In this document: positions 1 to 6,058 of the stretch, one piece after another
Position numbering within the stretch: position 1 is the stretch's first letter
Layout of the letters: each line of letters starts with the position of its first letter
Assembly: GCA_007116585.1 (NCBI GenBank)
Contig: SKIE01000239.1
Location: 1-8,958 of the forward strand
Source of the DNA: Wenzhouxiangella sp.
Lineage (GTDB): Bacteria > Pseudomonadota > Gammaproteobacteria > Xanthomonadales > Wenzhouxiangellaceae
Length of the DNA: 8,958 bases
Reading direction: 5' to 3'
Position numbers and translations under genes: made by a program
Notes under the pieces: generated by a model
Databases searched by the model: none
Told to the model about the DNA's origin: nothing
What the model saw: only the letters and a program-made list of their open reading frames with translations

Positions 1-801
1 CGCGCCTTGCCCGGGATCATGTTCCAGCAGACCCTGATCGGCGCCACCGGCAGCAGCTTTCGCGATAACGAGGGTGACCGCCAGCCCGTTCCCGACGACA
101 TCACCACGCTGGGTGTGGGCACACAAATCGCCTGGCTGTCGGAGCACCGACTGCTGGGGGCGAACTGGGGCGCGGAGTTCATTCTGCCGGTGGTTCATGT
201 TGATCTGGGCATCACTCCTGAATTGAGCAATTCACGGACCGGTTTCGGCGACTTGTTCCTGAGCCCGCTGGTCCTGCAGTGGTCAGGGCAGGAACTGTTC
301 GGCCGGCCATTCTGGCAGCGCTTCAACCTGAACGTCACGGTGCCCACCGGCGCCTATGACCCGGCAAGAGCCGCCAACCCGGGGATCAATACCTACCGCG
401 TCAATCCGCACTATGCCGCCACCTGGCTGTTCTCCGACCAGTGGGAGGTCAGCGCGCGCTTTCATTATCTTTGGAACGGCCGCAACACGGACCCTGCCCT
501 GTCGCTGAACGCCGACTCGACGCGCGCTGGTCGGGCCGTGCACACCAATTTTGCCGTCTCGCGCGAAATGGCCCCCGGCCTGCGCGCGGGCCTGGCCGCC
601 TATCATCTGCGCCAGATCAGTGACGATCAGATCGACGGCCAACGGGTGCCGGGCTCGCGCGAGCAGGTTGTCGGCGTCGGCCCGGGCATTCGCTTTCAGC
701 GCGGCCCGCAGGTGTTGTTCGTCCACGGCTATTATGAGACGCTGGTGCGCAATCGCCCCGCGCGCCAGACCATCATCGTGCGCTACGCGCGCTTTTTCTA
801 G
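1..801 (+). CDS. Outer-membrane beta-barrel protein, MetA-pathway (SphA-like) family, 5' end cut by window
   Basis: The frame is open from base 1, so the true start and signal peptide lie upstream; 266 residues are visible. The protein resembles the 'MetA-pathway of phenol degradation' transporter family (Pfam Phenol_MetA_deg), thought to form outer-membrane barrels that admit hydrophobic or aromatic compounds. Features seen: a GDLFLSPLVLQW segment, then VPTGAYDPARAANPG, a YLWNGRN turn, a LRAGLAAYHLRQISDD segment, and a final strand region with RNRP followed by alternating residues ending in Phe-Phe. The terminal aromatic is the usual recognition signal for barrel assembly by the BAM complex. 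Amphipathic strands run throughout and no helical membrane segment is present. The psiE-like gene follows after 30 bases, so the two are probably co-transcribed. The substrate cannot be told from sequence, and no phenol-degradation genes are visible nearby, so the family name should not be read as function. Confidence 0.85.
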   Translation, partial: RALPGIMFQQTLIGATGSSFRDNEGDRQPVPDDITTLGVGTQIAWLSEHRLLGANWGAEFILPVVHVDLGITPELSNSRTGFGDLFLSPLVLQWSGQELFGRPFWQRFNLNVTVPTGAYDPARAANPGINTYRVNPHYAATWLFSDQWEVSARFHYLWNGRNTDPALSLNADSTRAGRAVHTNFAVSREMAPGLRAGLAAYHLRQISDDQIDGQRVPGSREQVVGVGPGIRFQRGPQVLFVHGYYETLVRNRPARQTIIVRYARFF

Positions 802-817
802 CGCCAAGGACAATCAC

Positions 818-825
818 AAGGAAGG
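818..825 (+). promoter_or_regulatory. Ribosome binding site of psiE-like gene
   Basis: AAGGAAGG lies 6 bases before the ATG at 832. It is a strong Shine-Dalgarno match and fixes the start of the psiE-like gene, in contrast to the two leaderless-looking genes further on. Confidence 0.7.
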
Positions 826-831
826 CTCGAC

Positions 832-1314
832 ATGGCTGAATCCCGCACCTGGTTTGCGCGCTACTTCCCCGAGGTCAGCACGAAGTGGTCGGAGCTGTCG
901 ATGTACCGCCGCTTTGAGCGGATCATTTCACTGGTACTGACGCTGGCCATCGGCCTGCTGGTGCTGGTCGCGATCTTCTATCTGGTTGCGAACGTGTTCA
1001 CCCTGCTGTTTCTCCGAACCCAGGACCCGTTCGACTTCCGCCTGTTTCAGGCGGTCTTCGATATGGTGCTAACGGTGCTGATCGCGATGGAGTTCAACAA
1101 CTCCATCGTCCGCACCATGGAAGAGGAAGGCCGTCTGGGCGGTTTCATCCACGTGGAAGTCGTGGTCCTGATCGCGATCATGGCCGTGGTGCGGAAGTTC
1201 ATGGTCATGGACGTCGAAACGCTGGATCCTTTGCACCTGCTGGGCCTGGGTGGCGCCATCCTGGCCCTGGGCGCCACCTACTGGCTGCTCAAGCGCTCCG
1301 GCGCGGACCACTAA
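832..1314 (+). CDS. psiE: PsiE-family phosphate-starvation-inducible membrane protein
   Basis: This 160-residue protein resembles the PsiE family (Pfam PF06146), inner-membrane proteins named for induction by phosphate starvation in E. coli; their biochemical role is unknown. Four hydrophobic segments are visible at about residues 31-56, 70-88, 107-124 and 134-153. The family-like signature is the third segment ending in VVRKFMVMD, together with MEFNNSIVRTMEEEG in the loop after helix 2. The roughly 25-residue cytoplasmic-looking N-terminus is a little longer than in E. coli PsiE (136 aa). The ATG is supported by an AAGGAAGG ribosome site. It follows the barrel gene by 30 bases, with no room for a separate strong promoter. 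Its TAA overlaps the stop codon of the convergent amidohydrolase gene. No Pho box was recognised in the visible sequence, so phosphate control is not demonstrated here. Confidence 0.85.
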   Translation: MAESRTWFARYFPEVSTKWSELSMYRRFERIISLVLTLAIGLLVLVAIFYLVANVFTLLFLRTQDPFDFRLFQAVFDMVLTVLIAMEFNNSIVRTMEEEGRLGGFIHVEVVVLIAIMAVVRKFMVMDVETLDPLHLLGLGGAILALGATYWLLKRSGADH

Positions 1315-3056
1315 TCAGCGTCAGCAGCCGCCCCGGAATTCTCACGGCGGAAACGGACCTCACCACCCACCAGCGTGATGTCGACCTCGGTCTGGGCCAG
1401 TTCGTCTTCACTGACCTCGAGCAGATCACGATCGACCACGACAAGGTCGGCCAGTTTGCCGACCTCGATACTGCCCAGCCGGTCCTCCTCAAAGGCCGCG
1501 TACGCGCAGTGGATGGTGTAGGACTTGAGCGCTTCCATGCGGCTCATGGACTGCTCGGAAAAAAAACGTTCGCCTGACGGCATCTCGCGGGTGATCGAAG
1601 CGTGCAGTGAAGCGATCGGCGAAATGGGTTCAACGGGCACATCGCTACCGTTACAGATCACCGCGTCGGCATCAAGCAGGAAACGCCACACGTAGGCCTT
1701 GCGCTCTGCCCGCTCTTCGCCCAGCCGCTGCGGCACCCAGCTTCCATCCGAGGTCGCGTGGATGCCCTGCATGGACGCGATCACGCCAAGCTCGGCAAAA
1801 CGCGGCACATCGTCCGGGTGCACGGTCTGCGCATGTTCGATACGCCAGCGCAACGACTCGTCACCGGCCAGGCGACCAATGGACTCATAAATCGACAATG
1901 CCTCGCGATTGGCCCGATCGCCGATGGCATGGGTGTTGAGCTGGAATCCGTTCTGGTAGGCAATGGCCGCCGTTTCGCGCAGATCACCGATTGAGATCTG
2001 CGGCAGGCCGGAGCTGTCCGGCCGGTCTTCATAAGGCCTGAGCAGCCAGGCACCATGGGTACCCAGGGCGCCGTCCAGGTGACGTTTGACCGAACGCACG
2101 GTCATCATCCTGCCCGGCTCGGGCAGGCGCAGGTAATCCGACAATCTGCGATTAAGTTCGGCATTGGTCTCGCGGCCAACGGCGACGTACAACCTCAAAG
2201 GCAGTTCTCCGTTCTCATCCAGGGCCTGCAAACGGTCAATATCGTCGAAGCGCAGGCCTTGATCATGGAAACTGGTCACACCATGACGCAATGCCTGCTC
2301 GGAGGCCAGTTCCACCTGGCGCTGCAGGCGTGCCTGGCGCTCGATCTGGCCCAGGCCCTCGAACCAGCGCTCCATCACTTCGCGCACCGGCTGCTGTGCT
2401 GCCTGACGCAGAAAACCGGTCGGGTTATCGTCCTCATCGCGAACGATCTCACCACCAGTCGGGTTCGGCGTCCTGGCGTCGATGCCGGCCACGCCCAGAG
2501 CATTCTGGTTGACCAAGGCGGCATGCCCGCTGGCGTGGGTCAAAAACACCGGGTTGTCGGGCGAGACGTCGCTCAAGGGCTGATGAGACGGTACCCCGTC
2601 GACCACGTCGGCGCTGCTCTCATCCCAGTTTTCCTGATGCCAGCCGCGCCCGGTGATCCACTCACCAGGTGCGGCGTCCGCTACGGCCTGCTCGACCAGA
2701 TCCACCACTTCGGCGAACGATTGCGTTCCCTGCAAGTCCAGCGTCATCAACGCTTCGCCGAAACCCAGGAAATGACCGTGCCCTTCGATGAATCCGGGCA
2801 GCAGCATTCTTCCGTCCAGGTCGATCCGTTCGGTCTGCGATCCGGCCAGCGCTTCGATGTCATCGTTGTCGCCAACGGCCATGATGACGCCGTCCCTGAC
2901 CGCCACCGCCTGAGTCTGCGCCGGTTCGTCGGCCATGGTCAGAACGATACCGTTGACCAGAATCAAATCGGCCTCTTCAGCCTCGGCCCAGGCGACCGCC
3001 ATCGTGACGCCCCAGACCAGGCCCGACACCAATGCGGCAGTAATAACTCGCTTCAT
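1311..3056 (-). CDS. Exported YtcJ-like metal-dependent amidohydrolase (Amidohydro_3)
   Basis: Predicted 581-residue hydrolase of the amidohydrolase superfamily, YtcJ/Amidohydro_3 group, which cleaves C-N bonds in amide-like substrates; the substrate is unknown. An N-terminal signal peptide is visible (MKR, hydrophobic core to about residue 22, AWA before EAE), implying export to the periplasm. The small beta domain starts near residue 28 (LILVNGIVLT). Metal ligands expected for the TIM barrel are present: His93 and His95 in EGHGHF, Lys324 in the RSVKRHLDGALG segment (likely carboxylated), His376 in THAIGDRAN, His408 in IEHAQ, and Asp472 in GSDVPVEP. The C-terminal GSIEVGKLADLVVVDRD motif is typical of the superfamily. 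The start is uncertain: ATG at 3056 has AGGA 9 bases upstream and begins a good signal peptide, while ATG at 3065 has GGAG 5 bases upstream and adds three residues. It is divergent from the flavodoxin-family gene and convergent with psiE. Confidence 0.9.
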   Translation of the reverse strand: MKRVITAALVSGLVWGVTMAVAWAEAEEADLILVNGIVLTMADEPAQTQAVAVRDGVIMAVGDNDDIEALAGSQTERIDLDGRMLLPGFIEGHGHFLGFGEALMTLDLQGTQSFAEVVDLVEQAVADAAPGEWITGRGWHQENWDESSADVVDGVPSHQPLSDVSPDNPVFLTHASGHAALVNQNALGVAGIDARTPNPTGGEIVRDEDDNPTGFLRQAAQQPVREVMERWFEGLGQIERQARLQRQVELASEQALRHGVTSFHDQGLRFDDIDRLQALDENGELPLRLYVAVGRETNAELNRRLSDYLRLPEPGRMMTVRSVKRHLDGALGTHGAWLLRPYEDRPDSSGLPQISIGDLRETAAIAYQNGFQLNTHAIGDRANREALSIYESIGRLAGDESLRWRIEHAQTVHPDDVPRFAELGVIASMQGIHATSDGSWVPQRLGEERAERKAYVWRFLLDADAVICNGSDVPVEPISPIASLHASITREMPSGERFFSEQSMSRMEALKSYTIHCAYAAFEEDRLGSIEVGKLADLVVVDRDLLEVSEDELAQTEVDITLVGGEVRFRRENSGAAADAD

Positions 3057-3115
3057 GCTGAACATTCCTGCTCCAATACCCAAGCTTCAAGGATAGGCGA
3101 TCCGAGCACTGTCTG

Positions 3116-3143
3116 TCGTCAATGGACCGGCCCGGCGTACAAT
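3116..3143 (+). promoter_or_regulatory. Candidate promoter for a leaderless flavodoxin-family transcript
   Basis: TCGTCA (3116-3121, 4 of 6 to the sigma-70 -35 consensus) and TACAAT (3138-3143, 5 of 6 to the -10) are 16 bases apart. The -10 is only 8 bases before the ATG at 3152, so initiation at the normal distance would start the mRNA at or next to the start codon. No Shine-Dalgarno lies between. Called by eye only. Confidence 0.45.
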
Positions 3144-3151
3144 CCCGCCCC

Positions 3152-3619
3152 ATGGATTCCACAGACCCTCTGCTGATCGTCGCCCACACGCCCTCGCCCA
3201 ACCTGCAGGCGATGGCCTCGGCGCTGCACCAGGGCGCCGTTGCTGCGGCCGACGCGCTGCCCTGCAAGGTTATCGCCCCGCTGCAGGCGCAGGCCGACGA
3301 CCTGCTGCCGGCCGGCGGCGTGGTTCTGCTCACCCCGGAGAATCTGGGCTACATGAGCGGGGCGATGAAAGATTTCTTCGACCGCAGCTACTACAGCCTG
3401 CTGGACCACACCGACGCGCTGCCCTATGCCCTGGTCATCCGCGCGGGCACTGACGGGACCGGCACACGGCGGGCGCTGGAAAGCATCTGCGGCGGCTTGA
3501 AATGGAAACCGGTGCAGGCGCCATTGGTCTGTCGCGGCGAGTGGCAGGAGGAGTTCCTGGATCAGTGCCGGGAGCTCGGCGAAACCCTGGTCGCCGGGCT
3601 GGAGGCCGGGATTTTCTAA
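3152..3619 (+). CDS. Flavodoxin-family protein (putative NAD(P)H-dependent flavin oxidoreductase)
   Basis: This 155-residue protein has the short flavodoxin-like fold of the FMN-dependent reductase group. A first beta strand (LLIVAH, residues 7-12) leads into a phosphate-binding-type loop, HTPSPNLQAMA. TPENLGYMSGAMKDFFDR at residues 61-78 matches the flavin-contacting segment of NADPH-dependent FMN reductases. RAGTDGTGTRRALE (97-110) and a conserved-looking C-terminus ending LEAGIF follow. The protein is presumably a soluble electron-transfer or quinone/flavin reductase; no partner is visible. The ATG at 3152 is preferred over an in-frame ATG at 3122 because homology-like sequence begins there and a -10-like TACAAT lies inside the longer version. 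There is no Shine-Dalgarno, which suggests leaderless translation. It is divergent from the amidohydrolase gene and convergent with the sirtuin gene, whose stop lies 27 bases beyond. Confidence 0.8.
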   Translation: MDSTDPLLIVAHTPSPNLQAMASALHQGAVAAADALPCKVIAPLQAQADDLLPAGGVVLLTPENLGYMSGAMKDFFDRSYYSLLDHTDALPYALVIRAGTDGTGTRRALESICGGLKWKPVQAPLVCRGEWQEEFLDQCRELGETLVAGLEAGIF

Positions 3620-3625
3620 CCGGCC
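3604..3625. terminator. Weak hairpin at the flavodoxin/sirtuin convergent junction
   Basis: GGCCGG (3604-3609) pairs with CCGGCC (3620-3625) around a 10-base loop that contains the flavodoxin-family stop codon. The stem is only 6 bp, all G-C, and no T-run follows on the plus strand. It is a possible termination aid between convergent genes, but chance formation in GC-rich DNA is likely. Confidence 0.25.
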
Positions 3626-3646
3626 CGGCAAGACAGCAAAAACATT

Positions 3647-4546
3647 TCAGGGTACGGACACGGTCGTGCACGCATCCGCCAGCATGGGCAGCACCTCAGC
3701 GCAGTCCGCGTCCAGCTTGAAACTCAGCACATCGTCCGCCCGCGTGCGGCCGCGGTTGACCGCTGCCACGGGCAGCCCGCCCGCGACCGCCTCACGCACG
3801 ATGCGATAGCCCGACATCACCACCAGGGACGAGCCGAGAACCAGCACGGCATCACTGCGACTCAAGGCACTGCGAATGGCCGCCAGGCGCTCGGCCGGCA
3901 CCGACTCGCCGAAAAACACGACGTTTGGCTTCAGCGGACCGCCGCAACTGTCGCAGTCGGCAACCTGAAAGCCGGGATAAGCGCTGCTGTCGAGTTCGGC
4001 ATCTCCGTCGGGGTTGTAGCCGAGTACTTCCGGATGCCAGTCGGGGTTCAGCGCCTGCAGGCGCAGCTGCAATTCGTCACGATCGACCGCCTGGCCGCAT
4101 TCCAGGCAGGCCACCTCACTCAGTCGCCCGTGTATTTCGACCACGCGCTGCGATCCGGCACGCAAGTGCAAGCCATCCACGTTCTGCGTGACCAGCAGCT
4201 CGAGGCGGCCGGCGGTCTCGAGCCGAACCAGCGCCTGGTGCGCGCCATTGAAGCGGGCCGAGCGCATTTCCGGCCAGCCGAAAAAGCTTCGCGCCCAGTA
4301 GCGGCGCCGCATCAGATCTGACGCGATGAAGTCCTGATACAGGATCGGGTCACGCCGCAGCCAGCGACCCTCGGCGTCCCGGTAGGCCGGTATGCCCGAA
4401 CCGGTGCTCATGCCCGCCCCGGTCAACACCAGCAGCCGCGGATGGGCCCGCACAAACTCCAGCAACTCCACCAGATCGGCCATCCGCGGTTCGCGACCGA
4501 CGGGCGCCCGCATCTGCGGAATTCGAATCAATGGACGATGGTTCAT
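3647..4546 (-). CDS. Class II (SIRT4-like) NAD-dependent protein deacylase, Sir2 family
   Basis: This 299-residue sirtuin would remove acyl groups from protein lysines using NAD+, giving nicotinamide and O-acyl-ADP-ribose, in the cytoplasm. Motifs in order: GAGMSTGSGIPAYRD at residues 43-57 (NAD-binding loop), TQNVDGLH at 120-127, catalytic His139 in EIHGR, zinc cysteines Cys147/Cys150 and Cys198/Cys201, NVVFFGE at 208-214, and GSSLVV at 238-243. The YWARSFFGW segment (83-91) and the long insert between the cysteine pairs containing PDGD are features I associate with SIRT4-like class II enzymes rather than CobB. All catalytic residues appear intact. The first ATG is chosen because a -10-like box lies 7 bases before it. 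An alternative start at Met22 (4483) would shorten the protein but has no ribosome site. It lies downstream of, and on the same strand as, the DUF4190 gene, with an 86-base gap that holds a hairpin and a candidate promoter. Confidence 0.9.
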   Translation of the reverse strand: MNHRPLIRIPQMRAPVGREPRMADLVELLEFVRAHPRLLVLTGAGMSTGSGIPAYRDAEGRWLRRDPILYQDFIASDLMRRRYWARSFFGWPEMRSARFNGAHQALVRLETAGRLELLVTQNVDGLHLRAGSQRVVEIHGRLSEVACLECGQAVDRDELQLRLQALNPDWHPEVLGYNPDGDAELDSSAYPGFQVADCDSCGGPLKPNVVFFGESVPAERLAAIRSALSRSDAVLVLGSSLVVMSGYRIVREAVAGGLPVAAVNRGRTRADDVLSFKLDADCAEVLPMLADACTTVSVP

Positions 4547-4553
4547 TGGCTGG

Positions 4554-4559
4554 AGTTTA
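4554..4559 (-). promoter_or_regulatory. -10-like box just before the sirtuin start (leaderless candidate)
   Basis: Read on the minus strand, TAAACT (4 of 6 to TATAAT) is followed by seven bases and then the ATG at 4546. No Shine-Dalgarno is present in CCAGCCA, so the transcript could begin at the start codon. A convincing -35 is lacking; the best at 17-base spacing is TTTCAG. Confidence 0.3.
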
Positions 4560-4602
4560 GAGCGCTTGCAGTGACGCTGAAATCACCGCGGTCAGGGCGC
4601 GC

Positions 4603-4625
4603 AAAGCGTGCCGCTTGGCAGCTTT
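4603..4625 (-). terminator. Hairpin 7 bases after the DUF4190 stop, candidate terminator
   Basis: On the minus strand, AAAGCTGCC and GGCA-C-GCTTT pair as 9 base pairs with one bulged C around an AAGC loop. It starts just after the DUF4190 stop codon and upstream of the candidate sirtuin promoter, a sensible place to separate two transcription units. There is no proper T-run beyond the GCTTT closing the stem, so this is a weak call. Confidence 0.35.
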
Positions 4626-4632
4626 TCCTCTC

Positions 4633-4914
4633 TCAGGCTACGGCCAGAAGCGCCAGCAACCCTGCGCCAAAGATCAGAAACAGCATCACGCTGAACAGCA
4701 CCAGAGCAAGGCTCAGATAACCCAGCACCAGGCCCACCATAGCCAGACCATCACCGTGCAAATCGCCCCGTGCATCGCGAACCTGGCCGCGCGCGATATG
4801 GCCAGTGACGACCGCGATCACCGCACCGATCACCGGCAGCGCAACCCAGCCCAGGATTCCGAAGACCAGACTGACTATGGCCAGAGGCGCGGTTTCGGCA
4901 GGCGCATCTCTCAT
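4633..4914 (-). CDS. DUF4190-type small membrane protein
   Basis: This 93-residue protein is very hydrophobic, with membrane segments at about residues 10-37 and 57-92; the second may be one long helix or two close ones. The pattern PLAIVSLVFGILGW, then VTGHIARGQVRD, then GDGLAMVGLVLGYL is typical of DUF4190-type proteins (Pfam PF13828), whose function is unknown. The short polar loop between the segments holds the conserved GHIA. The ATG is supported by AGGG 8 bases upstream. It begins 51 bases after the stop of the diguanylate cyclase on the same strand, with no clear promoter or terminator in that gap, so co-transcription is likely. A structural or sensory partnership with the cyclase is possible but rests on position alone. 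Confidence 0.8.
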   Translation of the reverse strand: MRDAPAETAPLAIVSLVFGILGWVALPVIGAVIAVVTGHIARGQVRDARGDLHGDGLAMVGLVLGYLSLALVLFSVMLFLIFGAGLLALLAVA

Positions 4915-4965
4915 ACTTTCATCCCTGAAGCGACAGGCTCATGGTCCACATTGCCAATCGTTTAT

Positions 4966-5937
4966 TTACTGGTCTTTCTCAACCCGGTTGCGGCCGGCCC
5001 GCTTGGCGCGGTACATGGCATGGTCGGCACGGTTGAGCCATTTGCTGAAACTCTCCCCGGCGATCCATTCCGCCGCCCCGAAGCTGGCGGTGACGGGCCC
5101 GACCAAGGTGAACGAAAAACCCGCGATCGCGATCCTGAGTTGCTCGGCCAGCTGCATAGCCTCGTCGAGATCACTCTCAGGCAGCAGGATGACAAACTCC
5201 TCGCCGCCCAGGCGAGCCAGCAGATCAGCCTCGCGCAGGCGTTCTTCGAGCAAGCGGCTGCACTCAACCAGAAACCGGTCGCCAGCTGCGTGCCCAAACC
5301 GGTCGTTGACGCGCTTGAAATGATCGATGTCGAGCAGAATCTGACTGACCTTGCCGCCATAGCGCAGGACCCGGACCATTTCACGAACCGCCAGATCCTC
5401 GTAGTGGCGGCGGTTGGCAAGGCCGGTCAAGTGGTCGAAGTTGGCCAGTCGCTCCAGTTCACGGTTGGCCTTGACCAGCGCCTGCTCGGCCTCCTTCTGT
5501 TCGGTGATGTCGATCAGCACCCCTTCCCACACGGTCGAGCCATCCTCCAGACCGCGCGGCACCGATTCGGCCCGGTACCAGCGCGTTCGACCATCAATAA
5601 TCACCCGTGTTTCGCCTTTGAACGGCTCGCGGCGCTCGAAAACGCGTGCATTCAGCGCGATCCATTCATCCCGATCATCCGGATGAACCAAGGCAAAGAC
5701 CCGCATGGGGTCCGCCCTGGCCTCCTCGGCCGTCATGCCCGCCATTTCGAGAAATCGTCGACTCATGAAGGCAAAGCGGGCCAGCTTTTCCCCCGGGAGC
5801 AAGACCATGGTGTAGGTACCAACCGGCAGATGCTCGGTGAGTTCATAAGCGGTTTTCTGGAGGTTCGACAACCCGGCGCCGGCACCGTCTCCCGGGGCTT
5901 GATCGGCAGGAACTTCGGGACGCCCGGAATGACTCAT
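4966..5937 (-). CDS. PAS-GGDEF diguanylate cyclase
   Basis: This 323-residue protein has an N-terminal PAS/PAC sensor (about residues 28-146, ending in WEGVLIDITEQKEAE), a short coiled linker (147-162), and a GGDEF domain (about 163-319). It should make cyclic di-GMP from two GTP. The catalytic set is complete: metal-binding Asp203 in LLDIDHFK, Asn211 in NDRFGH, Asp220 in AAGD, and GGEEF at 244-248. The product-inhibition site RxxD is present as Arg235-Glu-Ala-Asp238, exactly five residues before GGEEF, so feedback inhibition is expected. No membrane segment or signal peptide is seen, so the protein is probably soluble; the ligand of the PAS domain is unknown. Start: the ATG at 5937 has GGGGGA three bases upstream. 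A longer frame from 5985 adds 16 Arg/Cys-rich residues with no good ribosome site. It is divergent from the UGPase gene (121-base gap) and followed by the DUF4190 gene. Confidence 0.9.
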   Translation of the reverse strand: MSHSGRPEVPADQAPGDGAGAGLSNLQKTAYELTEHLPVGTYTMVLLPGEKLARFAFMSRRFLEMAGMTAEEARADPMRVFALVHPDDRDEWIALNARVFERREPFKGETRVIIDGRTRWYRAESVPRGLEDGSTVWEGVLIDITEQKEAEQALVKANRELERLANFDHLTGLANRRHYEDLAVREMVRVLRYGGKVSQILLDIDHFKRVNDRFGHAAGDRFLVECSRLLEERLREADLLARLGGEEFVILLPESDLDEAMQLAEQLRIAIAGFSFTLVGPVTASFGAAEWIAGESFSKWLNRADHAMYRAKRAGRNRVEKDQ

Positions 5938-6020
5938 GATTCCCCCAAGACAAATTCGGCAAAGGCGGCCGAACCGCATAAGCATACCACTTCAATACCC
6001 AACTCCTCCAGACAGGCCGT

Positions 6021-6026
6021 TATACT
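6021..6026 (+). promoter_or_regulatory. -10-like box upstream of the UGPase gene
   Basis: TATACT (5 of 6 to TATAAT) lies 32 bases before the ATG at 6059, in the 121-base divergent region shared with the diguanylate cyclase gene. No good -35 is visible at 16-18 bases and no extended TGn precedes it. The call rests on the -10 and its position. Confidence 0.3.
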
Positions 6027-6058
6027 TGGAATGGGGAACAAGGGCATGCTCAGTAAAT

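Noticed and set aside
283..813. Minus-strand open frame antisense to the barrel gene
   Set aside because: The plus strand has family-like barrel motifs and a terminal aromatic; the antisense product is low-complexity Ala/Arg/Val-rich.
3077..3122. Minus-strand TTGACG (3117-3122) as a -35 for the amidohydrolase gene, overlapping the plus-strand -35
   Set aside because: No acceptable -10 lies 16-18 bases downstream; the nearest TATCCT is 21 bases away. The promoter of that gene was not identified.
2055..3176. Long plus-strand open frame (373 codons) antisense to the amidohydrolase gene
   Set aside because: The opposite strand encodes a complete enzyme with signal peptide and all metal ligands. 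The antisense product is rich in Gln, His and Arg with no recognisable domain, as expected for a shadow frame in GC-rich DNA.
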